Source: Patescibacteria group bacterium
Lineage (GTDB): Bacteria; Patescibacteriota; Minisyncoccia; Portnoybacterales; GWB1-42-6
Assembly: GCA_018826025.1 (NCBI GenBank)
Contig: JAHKAK010000095.1
Span: 1-19,475, forward strand
DNA: 19,475 bases
Reading direction: 5' to 3'
Below the pieces are notes generated by a model. The model saw only the letters and a program-made list of their open reading frames with translations, searched no databases and had not been told where the DNA came from. Positions 4,572 through 11,673 of the stretch are shown in pieces. Both the position numbers and the translations under genes were made by a program. Positions within the stretch are counted from its first letter, which is position 1, and the number at the start of each line of letters is the position of its first letter.

Positions 4572-7241
4572 ATGAGAAAAATAAACCAAAAATTAGTTTG
4601 GCTATTTATAATTTGCCCTGTTTTGGGCGGTGTTTTTTTATTTTTGCCCCAAACGGTGCGGGCGGCCAATTTTTATGTTGACTCCGACGTGCCGGTGATC
4701 TTGCCGCGCGCATCTTGGGACAATACGCCCGCCCTCAACGCTTTAATGACTTGGTTACCGGATAAAAACGTTTCCCCCAGCGACTATCAGCCAGTGGAAC
4801 GCATCATTATCCATGACACGGGCTGCGATATCGCTAATCCCACTTGTAATAATAATCAAAATTCCGTAGCCACCATTCAGGCCATATACCGTTATCACGC
4901 GGTCACGCGGGGTTGGGGCGATATTGGTTATAATTATATCATTGATCAGCAAGGCCGAATTTATGAAGGCCGATACGGCGGTAATGGTTCCCGCGGCGCG
5001 CACGTTTTCGTTGACAGAACCCGTGATAATTTTAATTTTGGCACGATTGGCATTACGGTATTGGGCAATTATGCCAAAATTCAACCGCCCGAAGCGGTTT
5101 ATCAAAGCCTAAGCCGGTTGGTCGCTTGGTTGGCGGCAACTAATAATTTGGACCCGCAAGGAACGCGTTCTTCCAGTATTTGGAATTTATTAACCAGCGA
5201 ATTTAGCAGTTTATATAATGGGCCGATAGTTGTTGGGCACAAGGACGTGGAAAAGGGCAATCCGGATCCGGCTACTTTTGATTTTTCCAGAATCCGCCGA
5301 GAAGCCACGGCTTTTGCCGGCAAGTATAAAAATTATATTTATCAGGTTGACGGTTTGCCCAGGGTTTATAAAATTTTTAGCGGCACGCGGCAAATTTATG
5401 ATGATTTGCCGACTTTCGTTAACGCGGGCGGCGTCTACCAAAAATCAGTCGCAATGGCTCAAAGCCAAGTGGATTTATTTTCCGAATCAAGATTTTTAAA
5501 GTATCCCGACGGCTCTCTTTTACGGATTAAAGATAATCCGATAGTCTATCTAATTCAGGATGGTAAAAAAAGGAATCTAAACGTTAGCGCAAAGCAATTC
5601 ATGGCGCTGGGTTTTGATTTTGCCAGAGTAAGAATTGTGGAGGCGGACGATTTAACTTCTTATCCGGAAGGAGAGATGATCAAATACGGGCCGGATAATC
5701 AGTTGTTAAGTGATGGCCAACGAGTTTTTTTGATTCAGGGTGGGAAAAAACACTGGGTTGTTTCTGGTGAATTATTTTCGGTTTTAAAATACAGCTGGTC
5801 TAAAGTTAAATTAGCCCCGGCGGATCTGAAAAATTATTTAGATGATGCGGTTTTATCGTATCCGGACGGCACTCTTTTGCAAGCGACTGGTAATGAAATG
5901 GTTTATTTAGTTAGCGATGGAAAACTCCGGCATTTTATTAGCGCTGAAGTATTTTTAAATTTAAAATACAGCTGGTCAAAAATTAAAAGAATCTCTTCAG
6001 AGGAATTAGCTTATTATCCGGTAGGCGATTATGTGAAGTATAAGGACGGGACACTCCTGCGGTCCAAAGATGAAAATAATGTTTATTTAATTTCCGGGGG
6101 CCAGCGGCAAATTGTTACGGCGGTCACTTTCAAGAATAAAAAATATAAGTGGGCTAATGTGCTGGTAATCGCGGCGCAGGATTTCCAAGTGCTTTATAAT
6201 GGCGCGGCTTTGCCACAGGCGTTGTTGCCTTCGCCTACGCCAGTAGCTTCGCAGACGCCTTTGCCGACTCCGACTCCGATTCCGACTTTGACATCGACTC
6301 CGAACTTTCTGTCCGGCGCGACGCCAACACCCTCAGTTTCGCCAACTCCCATTGCCCAAAGCGGCGCGCCTAAAATGAGAGTGGCAATTTACGAAGTGTT
6401 ATCTGGCAACGTCACCCTAACCGCCGATACCGCTTTTAATATTCTGGATAAAACAGGACAAGTTATCGCGGTTAAAAGTGCCAATGAAAATTATGTTTAT
6501 AATATCAGTTCTCCGGCGAGTGCTTTTGTTAAAATCGTGCCGCAAAACGAGGAGGGTGTTGTGCAAATAGTCTCTTATGAAGACCATCCAGCCTGGAAGC
6601 CGAGCTTAAATTATAATCAATTTCATGGCGCTGTGGAAATTGTTTATTCGTCAAAATCAAATAAAATTTGGGCGGTTAATGAACTGTTATTGGAAGATTA
6701 TTTAAAGGGAGTGGCAGAAACTTCGGAAGGGGATGCGGCCGAATATCAAAAGGCCATGACGGTGGCGGCACGGACTTACGCGCAGTATTATATTCAAAAA
6801 GGCGGCAAGCGCGGCGCGGACGAGGTTTATATTTTGAATAACACGACCAGCGATCAGTTGTATAAAGGTTATGCCCGCGAAATTTTAGCGCCATCAATTG
6901 TCCAAGCGGTTAATGACACGCGCGGCGAAATTATGACTTATAACGGTAATCCCATTGTGGCAGCTTATTCTTCCGGCGCGGCCGAACTGCAAACTATCGG
7001 AACAAAATCCGCTTGCGCGCTTTGGGGCGGCCAATATTGCCAGGCGGGTTTTGAGTATTTATCTGGCGGCGTTAAAGATCCGATCGGGGCGGAATACAGT
7101 TATGCGTCTTGCGGCGGAGCGAATCATTGTGTGGGGCTTTCGGGTGCGGGCGCGCGAGCTTTTGCTAAAGCGGGAACAAAAAATTATCAGGAAATTTTAA
7201 GGCATTATTATACGGGGACGGAGGTAAAAAAGATATATTAG
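4572..7241 (+). CDS. secreted bifunctional peptidoglycan hydrolase: amidase + repeats + SpoIID
   Basis: An 889-residue exported protein. Start chosen at 4572 because the signal peptide (MRKINQK, then hydrophobic to TVRAA, ~1-32) begins there and an extended -10 box lies just upstream; an in-frame ATG at 4530 would add 14 residues. Residues ~70-255: N-acetylmuramoyl-L-alanine amidase/PGRP (Amidase_2) domain, with RIIIHDTG (H81), GYNYIID, and GHKDVEKGNPDP (H223, D232) giving the expected zinc ligands H81/H223/D232. Residues ~315-545: four repeats of about 55 residues (GSLLR or GTLL, VYLI, GKxR, F, YSWSK, YP-G), with a degenerate one before them; the same repeat occurs in the product of 2159-3571. 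Residues ~548-598: Pro/Thr-rich linker. Residues ~602-885: SpoIID/LytB domain (LLEDYLKGVAETSE, VAARTYA, AAYSSG, CVGLSGAGARAFA), a lytic transglycosylase in sporulating relatives; the catalytic Glu would be E716 or E719. It probably cuts both peptide and glycan strands of the wall. Confidence 0.9.
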   Translation: MRKINQKLVWLFIICPVLGGVFLFLPQTVRAANFYVDSDVPVILPRASWDNTPALNALMTWLPDKNVSPSDYQPVERIIIHDTGCDIANPTCNNNQNSVATIQAIYRYHAVTRGWGDIGYNYIIDQQGRIYEGRYGGNGSRGAHVFVDRTRDNFNFGTIGITVLGNYAKIQPPEAVYQSLSRLVAWLAATNNLDPQGTRSSSIWNLLTSEFSSLYNGPIVVGHKDVEKGNPDPATFDFSRIRREATAFAGKYKNYIYQVDGLPRVYKIFSGTRQIYDDLPTFVNAGGVYQKSVAMAQSQVDLFSESRFLKYPDGSLLRIKDNPIVYLIQDGKKRNLNVSAKQFMALGFDFARVRIVEADDLTSYPEGEMIKYGPDNQLLSDGQRVFLIQGGKKHWVVSGELFSVLKYSWSKVKLAPADLKNYLDDAVLSYPDGTLLQATGNEMVYLVSDGKLRHFISAEVFLNLKYSWSKIKRISSEELAYYPVGDYVKYKDGTLLRSKDENNVYLISGGQRQIVTAVTFKNKKYKWANVLVIAAQDFQVLYNGAALPQALLPSPTPVASQTPLPTPTPIPTLTSTPNFLSGATPTPSVSPTPIAQSGAPKMRVAIYEVLSGNVTLTADTAFNILDKTGQVIAVKSANENYVYNISSPASAFVKIVPQNEEGVVQIVSYEDHPAWKPSLNYNQFHGAVEIVYSSKSNKIWAVNELLLEDYLKGVAETSEGDAAEYQKAMTVAARTYAQYYIQKGGKRGADEVYILNNTTSDQLYKGYAREILAPSIVQAVNDTRGEIMTYNGNPIVAAYSSGAAELQTIGTKSACALWGGQYCQAGFEYLSGGVKDPIGAEYSYASCGGANHCVGLSGAGARAFAKAGTKNYQEILRHYYTGTEVKKIY

Positions 7242-7251
7242 ATTTTTCATT

Positions 7252-7282
7252 TTACCCTCCCTCTTGAAAAGGGGGAGGGTAA
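7252..7282. repeat. G-rich palindromic repeat before the DUF559 gene
   Basis: Arms TTACCCTCCC (7252-7261) and GGGAGGGTAA (7273-7282) pair perfectly. The following AGGGAGGGGG (7282-7291) lies 5 nt before the GTG at 7297 and can serve as Shine-Dalgarno sequence, so the repeat apparently supplies the ribosome-binding site. Related C/T-rich hairpins occur at 7650-7674, around 16420-16450 and at 18720-18842. Confidence 0.8.
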
Positions 7283-7296
7283 GGGAGGGGGATAAG

Positions 7297-7698
7297 GTGC
7301 AAACACACTATAAAAAATTTCAAAGAGAATTGAGAAAAAATATGCCGTTGCCAGAGATTGTACTTTGGCGGATAATTCGGCAGAAAAATTTGGGCGTTAA
7401 GTTTAGAAGGCAGTATACAATCGGAAACCGTATTTTAGACTTTTATTCACCGGCGATAAGATTAGGAATTGAAATAGACGGTGAAAGTCATTTTGTAAAC
7501 GACGCGATTTATGATAGAGAAAAGCGAGAAGACGAGAAATTAAAAATTCAAGGAATAAAAATTTTAAGATTTACTAACTTTGAAGTAATGAAAAATATTA
7601 AAGGAGTCGCTAATAAGATTTTAAGTGAGATTTCAAACCCTCACCCCAACCCTCCCCCTCAAAGATGGGGAGGGAAGAAGAGGGGAGCGGATAAATAA
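7297..7698 (+). CDS. DUF559 / Vsr-like endonuclease-domain protein
   Basis: A 133-residue protein of the DUF559 family, a PD-(D/E)xK-type fold related to very-short-patch-repair nucleases. Visible core: PLPEIVLWRIIR (E20), GVKFRRQYTIGNRILDFYSP with D48, then LGIEIDGESH with E59, D61 and H65, and QGIKILRFTNFEV, the usual order in the family, so the active site looks complete. Start: GTG at 7297 is preferred because a strong purine-rich site ends 5 nt upstream; a TTG at 7264 is also in frame but would translate the repeat itself. The last ~20 residues (NPHPNPPPQ, then basic) are coded by a second G/C-rich palindromic repeat, not by the family domain. Stop and next start overlap (TAATG, one base). 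The biological role of DUF559 proteins is not established; DNA cleavage is inferred from the fold. Its place inside a glycosyltransferase cluster and between repeats suggests an inserted unit. Confidence 0.85.
   Translation: MQTHYKKFQRELRKNMPLPEIVLWRIIRQKNLGVKFRRQYTIGNRILDFYSPAIRLGIEIDGESHFVNDAIYDREKREDEKLKIQGIKILRFTNFEVMKNIKGVANKILSEISNPHPNPPPQRWGGKKRGADK
7650..7674. repeat. G-rich palindromic repeat forming the 3' end of the DUF559 gene
   Basis: CCCTCCCC (7650-7657) pairs with GGGGAGGG (7667-7674), loop 9 nt. It encodes the proline-rich tail of the DUF559 protein. The purine-rich bases just after it (GAGGGGAG around 7680-7687) stand at Shine-Dalgarno distance from the ATG of the next gene at 7698. 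Confidence 0.75.
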
Positions 7699-8591
7699 TG
7701 CCTAAGGTATTCATTATCATTATTAATTTCAACGGCTGGTCGGATACCAAAGAGTGCTTGGAATCTTTGGGTCAAGTAGATTACGATAATTTTGAGGTAA
7801 TCCTGTTAGATAATGCGTCCAAAGGCGACTACCGACTACCGACTACCGACTACCGCTTTAAAATCCAAACAATTTATAACAAAGAAAATCTCGGTTTTGC
7901 AGGTGCCAACAATCAAGGAATAAAATTGGCTTTAGAAAATAAGGCCGATTATGTGCTTTTATTGAATAACGATACAACGGTTGATTCGGATTTTTTATCT
8001 AAACTCGTAGAAGAAGCAGAAAATGACGAATCAGCGGGAATAGTTGGGCCGCTTATATCTTTTTATGACGATCGAAATAAAATCTGGTCCGCTGGCGGAA
8101 AAATTACCAATCATTCAACGAGAGGAGAATTGATTGCGTATCAAGAAATAGACGAGGGCGAATATCAGGTCGCCGAGCAAGTGGATTATATCAGCGGCAC
8201 CTGCCTTTTAATTAAGGTTGAAGTTATAAAAAAAATCGGTTTAATTTCCGAAGATTATTTTTTATATTATGAGGACACGGATTGGTGCGTGCGGGCAGAC
8301 AAGGCTGGCTGGCGATGCTTGTTGGTGCCGCAGTCAAAAATTTATCACAAAGCATCAAAAAGCACGCAGGAATTTTCTTATCCTTATATTTATTATCATT
8401 CTCGCAACGGGTTGATGTTTAGCGAGCGGTTCGGTAATAAGTTTGTAGTTTTATTATTGAGCGTTTGGATATTTTTAAAGCAGATTCTAAAATTAGCGGT
8501 TGGGTATAAGCGGAACTGGGCCCGACCGGTCCTGCGTGGCGTTTGGGATTTTTGGGTGGGGAAAAAGGGAAAGATAGAGGGTTACAATTAA
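7698..8591 (+). CDS. family 2 glycosyltransferase (rhamnosyltransferase-like)
   Basis: A 297-residue GT-A fold enzyme that would transfer a sugar from a nucleotide-sugar donor onto a surface glycan at the inner face of the membrane. Residues 3-40: first Rossmann-type strand and helix (VFIIIINFNGWSDTKECLESL) and VILLDNAS. Residues 63-73: ENLGFAGANNQ. Metal-binding DxD-type motif NND at 90-92 (YVLLLNND). Acceptor region YEDTDWCVRA (191-200) with the ED/D residues and the following GWR, as in WbbL-like rhamnosyltransferases. The C-terminus (250-297) has a hydrophobic segment, FVVLLLSVWIFLKQIL, probably membrane-associated. A run of four GACTACC heptamers (7827-7854) encodes residues 44-53 in the loop after DNAS. 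ATG at 7698 overlaps the DUF559 stop; a purine-rich site precedes it. The next gene follows after 8 nt. Confidence 0.88.
   Translation: MPKVFIIIINFNGWSDTKECLESLGQVDYDNFEVILLDNASKGDYRLPTTDYRFKIQTIYNKENLGFAGANNQGIKLALENKADYVLLLNNDTTVDSDFLSKLVEEAENDESAGIVGPLISFYDDRNKIWSAGGKITNHSTRGELIAYQEIDEGEYQVAEQVDYISGTCLLIKVEVIKKIGLISEDYFLYYEDTDWCVRADKAGWRCLLVPQSKIYHKASKSTQEFSYPYIYYHSRNGLMFSERFGNKFVVLLLSVWIFLKQILKLAVGYKRNWARPVLRGVWDFWVGKKGKIEGYN
7827..7854 (+). repeat. heptanucleotide tandem repeat (GACTACC) inside a glycosyltransferase
   Basis: Four exact copies of the 7-mer GACTACC, followed by another G. It codes for DYRLPTTDY in the variable loop between VILLDNAS and the NKENLGFAG block. One copy more or less would shift the frame near residue 50 of 297 and abolish the enzyme, so this has the form of a contingency (phase-variation) locus. 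Confidence 0.9.
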
Positions 8592-8599
8592 TTAAAATT

Positions 8600-9799
8600 A
8601 TGTTAATCGGTATTGACGCGCATAATTTAGAAGGGGAAAGAACCGGCGCAGGGCGGTATCTTTTTAATTTATTGAAAGAGTGGTCTTTTTTGTGTCATTC
8701 TGAGGCCGAAGGCCGAAGAATCTTAGAGAATGAAAATATATCCTTCGCTTCGCTCAAGATGACAGAAGGAGTAAAATTCATACTTTATTTTAAAGACGAA
8801 ATTCCATCGGACGTTCCAAAATCGGAATTATTTGAATGTAAATTATTGAAAACTCGCAGCACTGCCAAGTTCACTCATTGGAATTTAGCGCTCTCGGCGG
8901 CCAAAGATAAGGTGGATATCCTTTTTTGTCCGGCGTACGTGGCGCCGCTGTTTTATCAAGGAAAAATTGCCTTGACTTTGCATGATATTAGCTATGAGGC
9001 TCGGCCGGAAGATTTTAATTGGCCAAGCGTGACTGATAAAATTTTGCTAAAATGGACTTCGCGCCAGGCCGCTAAAAAGGCCGTGATGATTTTTACGCCA
9101 TCGGAATTTTCCCGGCAGGAAGTTATTAAATACTATGGTGTAGCGCCAGATAAAATTATCGTCACACCCCTGGCGGCGGATGATAATTTGCAATACCATA
9201 GTCCAGACAATGGGACTGTCGATACAAGCAAAAAATTAGATAAATTTGGTATTACGGGGAAATTTATATTTTATGTCGGGTCAATTTTTTCTCGCCGTCA
9301 TTTACCGGAAGTCATAGCGGCTTTTGAGCGGCTGGCCAAGGAAAGCGACTATCAATTGCTACTGGGCGGTAAAGACTATACGGACAATAAGTCAGTGGAT
9401 AAATTGGCGAAAGAAATAAATACCAGATTAAGTCGTGAGGCGATTTTACGGGTTGATTTTATTGGCAATGATGAGTTAAAATTATTATATAGCGCTTGCG
9501 CGTTTTTTATTTGGCTTTCTGACTATGAAGGTTTTGGCTTGCCGCCTTTGGAAGCAATGAGCTCGGGCGCGCCGGTCATCACAACCGATGGCTCTTCACT
9601 TAGCGAGGTGGCGGGAGAGGCAGCGTTGTTTATTAGAGACAATAGCGATATTGAAGAAATTTATCGAGCGATGCATAAATTAGCTCGTGACGGCATTTTG
9701 CGCGAAGAATTAATCGCACGGGGACGAGAGCAGGTCAGTAAATTTTCGTGGCAAGACTGCGCGAGAAAAACCCTTGATGCATTAATAGCTATAAAATAG
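8600..9799 (+). CDS. family 4 (GT-B) glycosyltransferase
   Basis: A 399-residue GT1/GT4-type enzyme. ATG at 8600 begins the typical first strand MLIGIDAHNL and the Gly-rich RTGAGRYLFNLL; a frame start at 8543 exists but would overlap the GT2 gene. Residues 106-135: DILFCPAYV and ALTLHDIS, the usual start of the acceptor-domain core. Residues 164-176: FTPSEFSRQEV. Residues 222-232: IFYVGSIFSRR, linker to the donor-binding domain. Residues 308-320: DYEGFGLPPLEAM, the E-x7-E donor-binding motif, followed by SSGAPVITTD and EVAGEAAL. Residues 32-55 are exactly encoded by a 72-bp dispersed repeat (8693-8764) inserted in frame between the first helix and the second strand (VKFILYF). Only the loop is lengthened, so activity is probably kept. 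Eight nt after the GT2 gene, same operon. Sugar specificity cannot be read from sequence. Confidence 0.9.
   Translation: MLIGIDAHNLEGERTGAGRYLFNLLKEWSFLCHSEAEGRRILENENISFASLKMTEGVKFILYFKDEIPSDVPKSELFECKLLKTRSTAKFTHWNLALSAAKDKVDILFCPAYVAPLFYQGKIALTLHDISYEARPEDFNWPSVTDKILLKWTSRQAAKKAVMIFTPSEFSRQEVIKYYGVAPDKIIVTPLAADDNLQYHSPDNGTVDTSKKLDKFGITGKFIFYVGSIFSRRHLPEVIAAFERLAKESDYQLLLGGKDYTDNKSVDKLAKEINTRLSREAILRVDFIGNDELKLLYSACAFFIWLSDYEGFGLPPLEAMSSGAPVITTDGSSLSEVAGEAALFIRDNSDIEEIYRAMHKLARDGILREELIARGREQVSKFSWQDCARKTLDALIAIK
8693..8764. repeat. 72-bp dispersed palindromic element inserted in frame in the GT4 gene
   Basis: Begins TGTCATTCTGAG and ends AAGATGACA, near-inverted ends. The first ~30 bases (from GTCATTCTGAGG) are identical to the intergenic copy at 9809-9869, and the other end (ATCCTTCG...ATGACA) is also shared. 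It runs from the first base of codon 32 to the last base of codon 55, a whole number of codons (24) with no stop. Ends set by comparison to the second copy. Confidence 0.85.
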
Positions 9800-9808
9800 A
9801 ACAAACTG

Positions 9809-9869
9809 GTCATTCTGAGGCCGAAGGCCGAAGAATCTATTACAGATCCTTCGTTTCACTCGGGATGAC
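9809..9869. repeat. second copy of the GTCATTCTGAGG element, intergenic
   Basis: A 61-bp element between GT4 and the Wzy-like gene. It begins GTCATTCTGAGG and ends CTCGGGATGAC, with near-inverted ends. Its central part differs in length from the copy in the GT4 gene. It ends only 11 nt before the TTG start of the next gene. Confidence 0.85.
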
Positions 9870-9880
9870 AATGCGCAGAT

Positions 9881-11500
9881 TTGAGAAAGTTTTTTACTTC
9901 ATTAAATATTATTTTCGGTTTAGAAATTATCGTCGTTGCCCTAGCCGCGGCGGGTCTTATTCCCCGCGAGGCGATTTTGGTTTGGACGGGAATCGCAATT
10001 TTTTATATGATTTTTTCGCCGGTCAGAGATTCCTTATGGCTGGTTGTTGCTTCCATTCCGCTGGCGGTCGCTTTGCCCGTCAATGACGCTTTTGACACGC
10101 TGGCTAATTGGCGCATTTTAATCGTGGTTTTATTTTTAGTTTGGCTGGTAAAGGAAATTAAAATTTATTGTTCGAGTCCTTCGACTTCGCTTTGCTACGC
10201 TCAGGATAAACTTGAGTCGAGAACAGAAAAAAAATACTTCTCGATGAACTCGCTGCGTTCGTTTACTCGAAGTTTAATGAGGGGCGATGAATCAGATTAT
10301 TTGGCCATAGCAGCTATTATTTTTTTATTGATTACCGCGCTTTCCATCGGAGTGGCGGACTACAAAATTTTAGCCATTAAAAAACTTCTTTTTTTAATAA
10401 ATATTTTTTTATTATTTTTAATCACCCGCAACTTAACGCGCGATAAAGAAGCAATTTTAAAAGTATGGCAGGCGGCGGCGATTGGAGGAATTACGGCAAT
10501 TGCCGTGGCGTTGGTTCAATTTAGCGTGATTTTATTTGTGCCGCTGATTGATTTTTGGCAATTTTGGGCCAGTCGCGTCATTGGTTTTTTTTATGGCCAA
10601 AACTTGGCGGATTTATTATCATATTCTAATACTTGGTTTGCGTATTACCAAAGCGCGCCGCCAACTTTACGCTTGTTTTCAGTTTTTCCTGATTCGCATT
10701 CCTTCGCCATGTTTTCTTTGATTTCTGTGCCGATTTTTTTAAGTTTAGCGTTCTATTATCGGCGTAAAAAACAATTTTTTTGGATAATGGCCGGCTTAGC
10801 GTTGTTGGGTGCGGTTTTTTCCGGTTCGCGCGGCGTTTGGATTAGCGCGTTGCCGGTGGCGGCAATAGCCATATATTTTTGGCTTAAAGAAACAGATAAA
10901 GAGATGCTTAAGAAGGCGATTTTCAGTTTGATGATATTTATTTTTATCTTTTTGTTTTCAACAATATATCCGCCGATCTTTTATAAAATCCAGGATTGGC
11001 AGACAGGTCAATATTCTTCCAGTACCATTTCTTTTTTTGAACGCGCCAGATCAATTTCAGATTTGGACGAGATGTCCAATAAAGGGCGCTTGGAGATTTG
11101 GCGGAACAGCTTAACATCAATCGCACAAAAGCCGATACTCGGCGTGGGGCTGGGTAATTTTGTTTCTGTCATAAACGAATCAGCCAGCGCCGCTAAAAAA
11201 GGTGCTTCGGCCCATAATCTATATTTGGATATTGCCTCCGAGGTTGGGGTTTTGGGTCTGCTAATATTACTATTGATGTTCATTGATATTCTGCGTACCG
11301 CTTGGCTGGTTTGGCGCCGGAGCCAAGAGCCGCATTTTAAGTTTTTCGGTTTGCTTTTTGGTCTTTATTTTATTTGGATATTGGGATATAGTTTTTTTGA
11401 CGTAGTGTTATTGAACGATAAGGTTTTGTTGCTGTTTATGGTTAGCGCGGCCACGCTTTATAGTTTAAGGAATATTAGTTGTGATCCAGAGAAAATATAA
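9881..11500 (+). CDS. O-antigen ligase/polymerase-like membrane protein (Wzy_C)
   Basis: A 539-residue polytopic membrane protein of the O-antigen ligase/polymerase (WaaL/Wzy) superfamily, which joins lipid-linked glycan units outside the membrane. Visible are about ten or more hydrophobic segments, for example ~13-26, 31-47, 50-66, 79-91, 140-157, 168-182, 197-221, 276-292, 299-311, 322-335, 345-361, 453-470, 488-506 and 515-527. Family motifs: LFSVFPDSHSFAMF (265-278), FSGSRGVW (313-320), a large outer loop (~365-445) with GRLEIWRNS, GVGLGNF (421-427) and AHNLYLDIASEVGVLGL (444-460). Start: TTG at 9881; no ATG exists in this frame before the upstream stop, which overlaps the repeat at 9809-9869. 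Residues ~97-131 (Ser/Arg/Lys-rich, CSSPSTSLCYAQ...) come from an inserted repeat in the cytoplasmic loop between the third-fourth and next segments. Followed by ~170 bases without a gene. Confidence 0.88.
   Translation: MRKFFTSLNIIFGLEIIVVALAAAGLIPREAILVWTGIAIFYMIFSPVRDSLWLVVASIPLAVALPVNDAFDTLANWRILIVVLFLVWLVKEIKIYCSSPSTSLCYAQDKLESRTEKKYFSMNSLRSFTRSLMRGDESDYLAIAAIIFLLITALSIGVADYKILAIKKLLFLINIFLLFLITRNLTRDKEAILKVWQAAAIGGITAIAVALVQFSVILFVPLIDFWQFWASRVIGFFYGQNLADLLSYSNTWFAYYQSAPPTLRLFSVFPDSHSFAMFSLISVPIFLSLAFYYRRKKQFFWIMAGLALLGAVFSGSRGVWISALPVAAIAIYFWLKETDKEMLKKAIFSLMIFIFIFLFSTIYPPIFYKIQDWQTGQYSSSTISFFERARSISDLDEMSNKGRLEIWRNSLTSIAQKPILGVGLGNFVSVINESASAAKKGASAHNLYLDIASEVGVLGLLILLLMFIDILRTAWLVWRRSQEPHFKFFGLLFGLYFIWILGYSFFDVVLLNDKVLLLFMVSAATLYSLRNISCDPEKI
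10171..10271. repeat. dispersed palindromic element inserted in frame in the Wzy-like gene
   Basis: About 101 bp bounded by TTCGAGT (10171-10177) and ACTCGAA (10265-10271). Inside are CCTTCGACTTCGCT and CTACGCTCAGGATAAACT, the style of dispersed CTTCG-type palindromic repeats. It translates to a soluble Ser/Arg/Lys-rich stretch unlike the surrounding membrane helices. Ends are approximate; no second copy lies in this window. Confidence 0.65.
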
Positions 11501-11575
11501 ACTCACTCGGCACCCGTCTTGAAAAACCGCTGTCGGCTACGTGTACCAATATAAAATACGATACCAGCCGCAGCT

Positions 11576-11638
11576 TGTGTCTCGCCGCCTCGCCCAGCTT
11601 AAAAGATAACGTAGCGGAGGCGTCTGTGACACATTTTT
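11576..11638 (+). terminator. weak candidate terminator after the Wzy-like gene
   Basis: TGTGTC (11576-11581) pairs with GACACA (11628-11633), and inside GCCTC (11587-11591) with GAGGC (11617-11621); TTTTT follows at 11634. The internal loops make the stem imperfect. The surrounding 11501-11673 holds no gene. Confidence 0.35.
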
Positions 11639-11673
11639 CTCGACGGTAGTCTCGCTCGTAGCTTGCATAAAAT

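Noticed and set aside
9865..10086. Open frame with ATG start just before the Wzy-like gene
   Set aside because: It is an out-of-frame reading of the beginning of the Wzy-like gene; the true frame has the membrane segments and family motifs.
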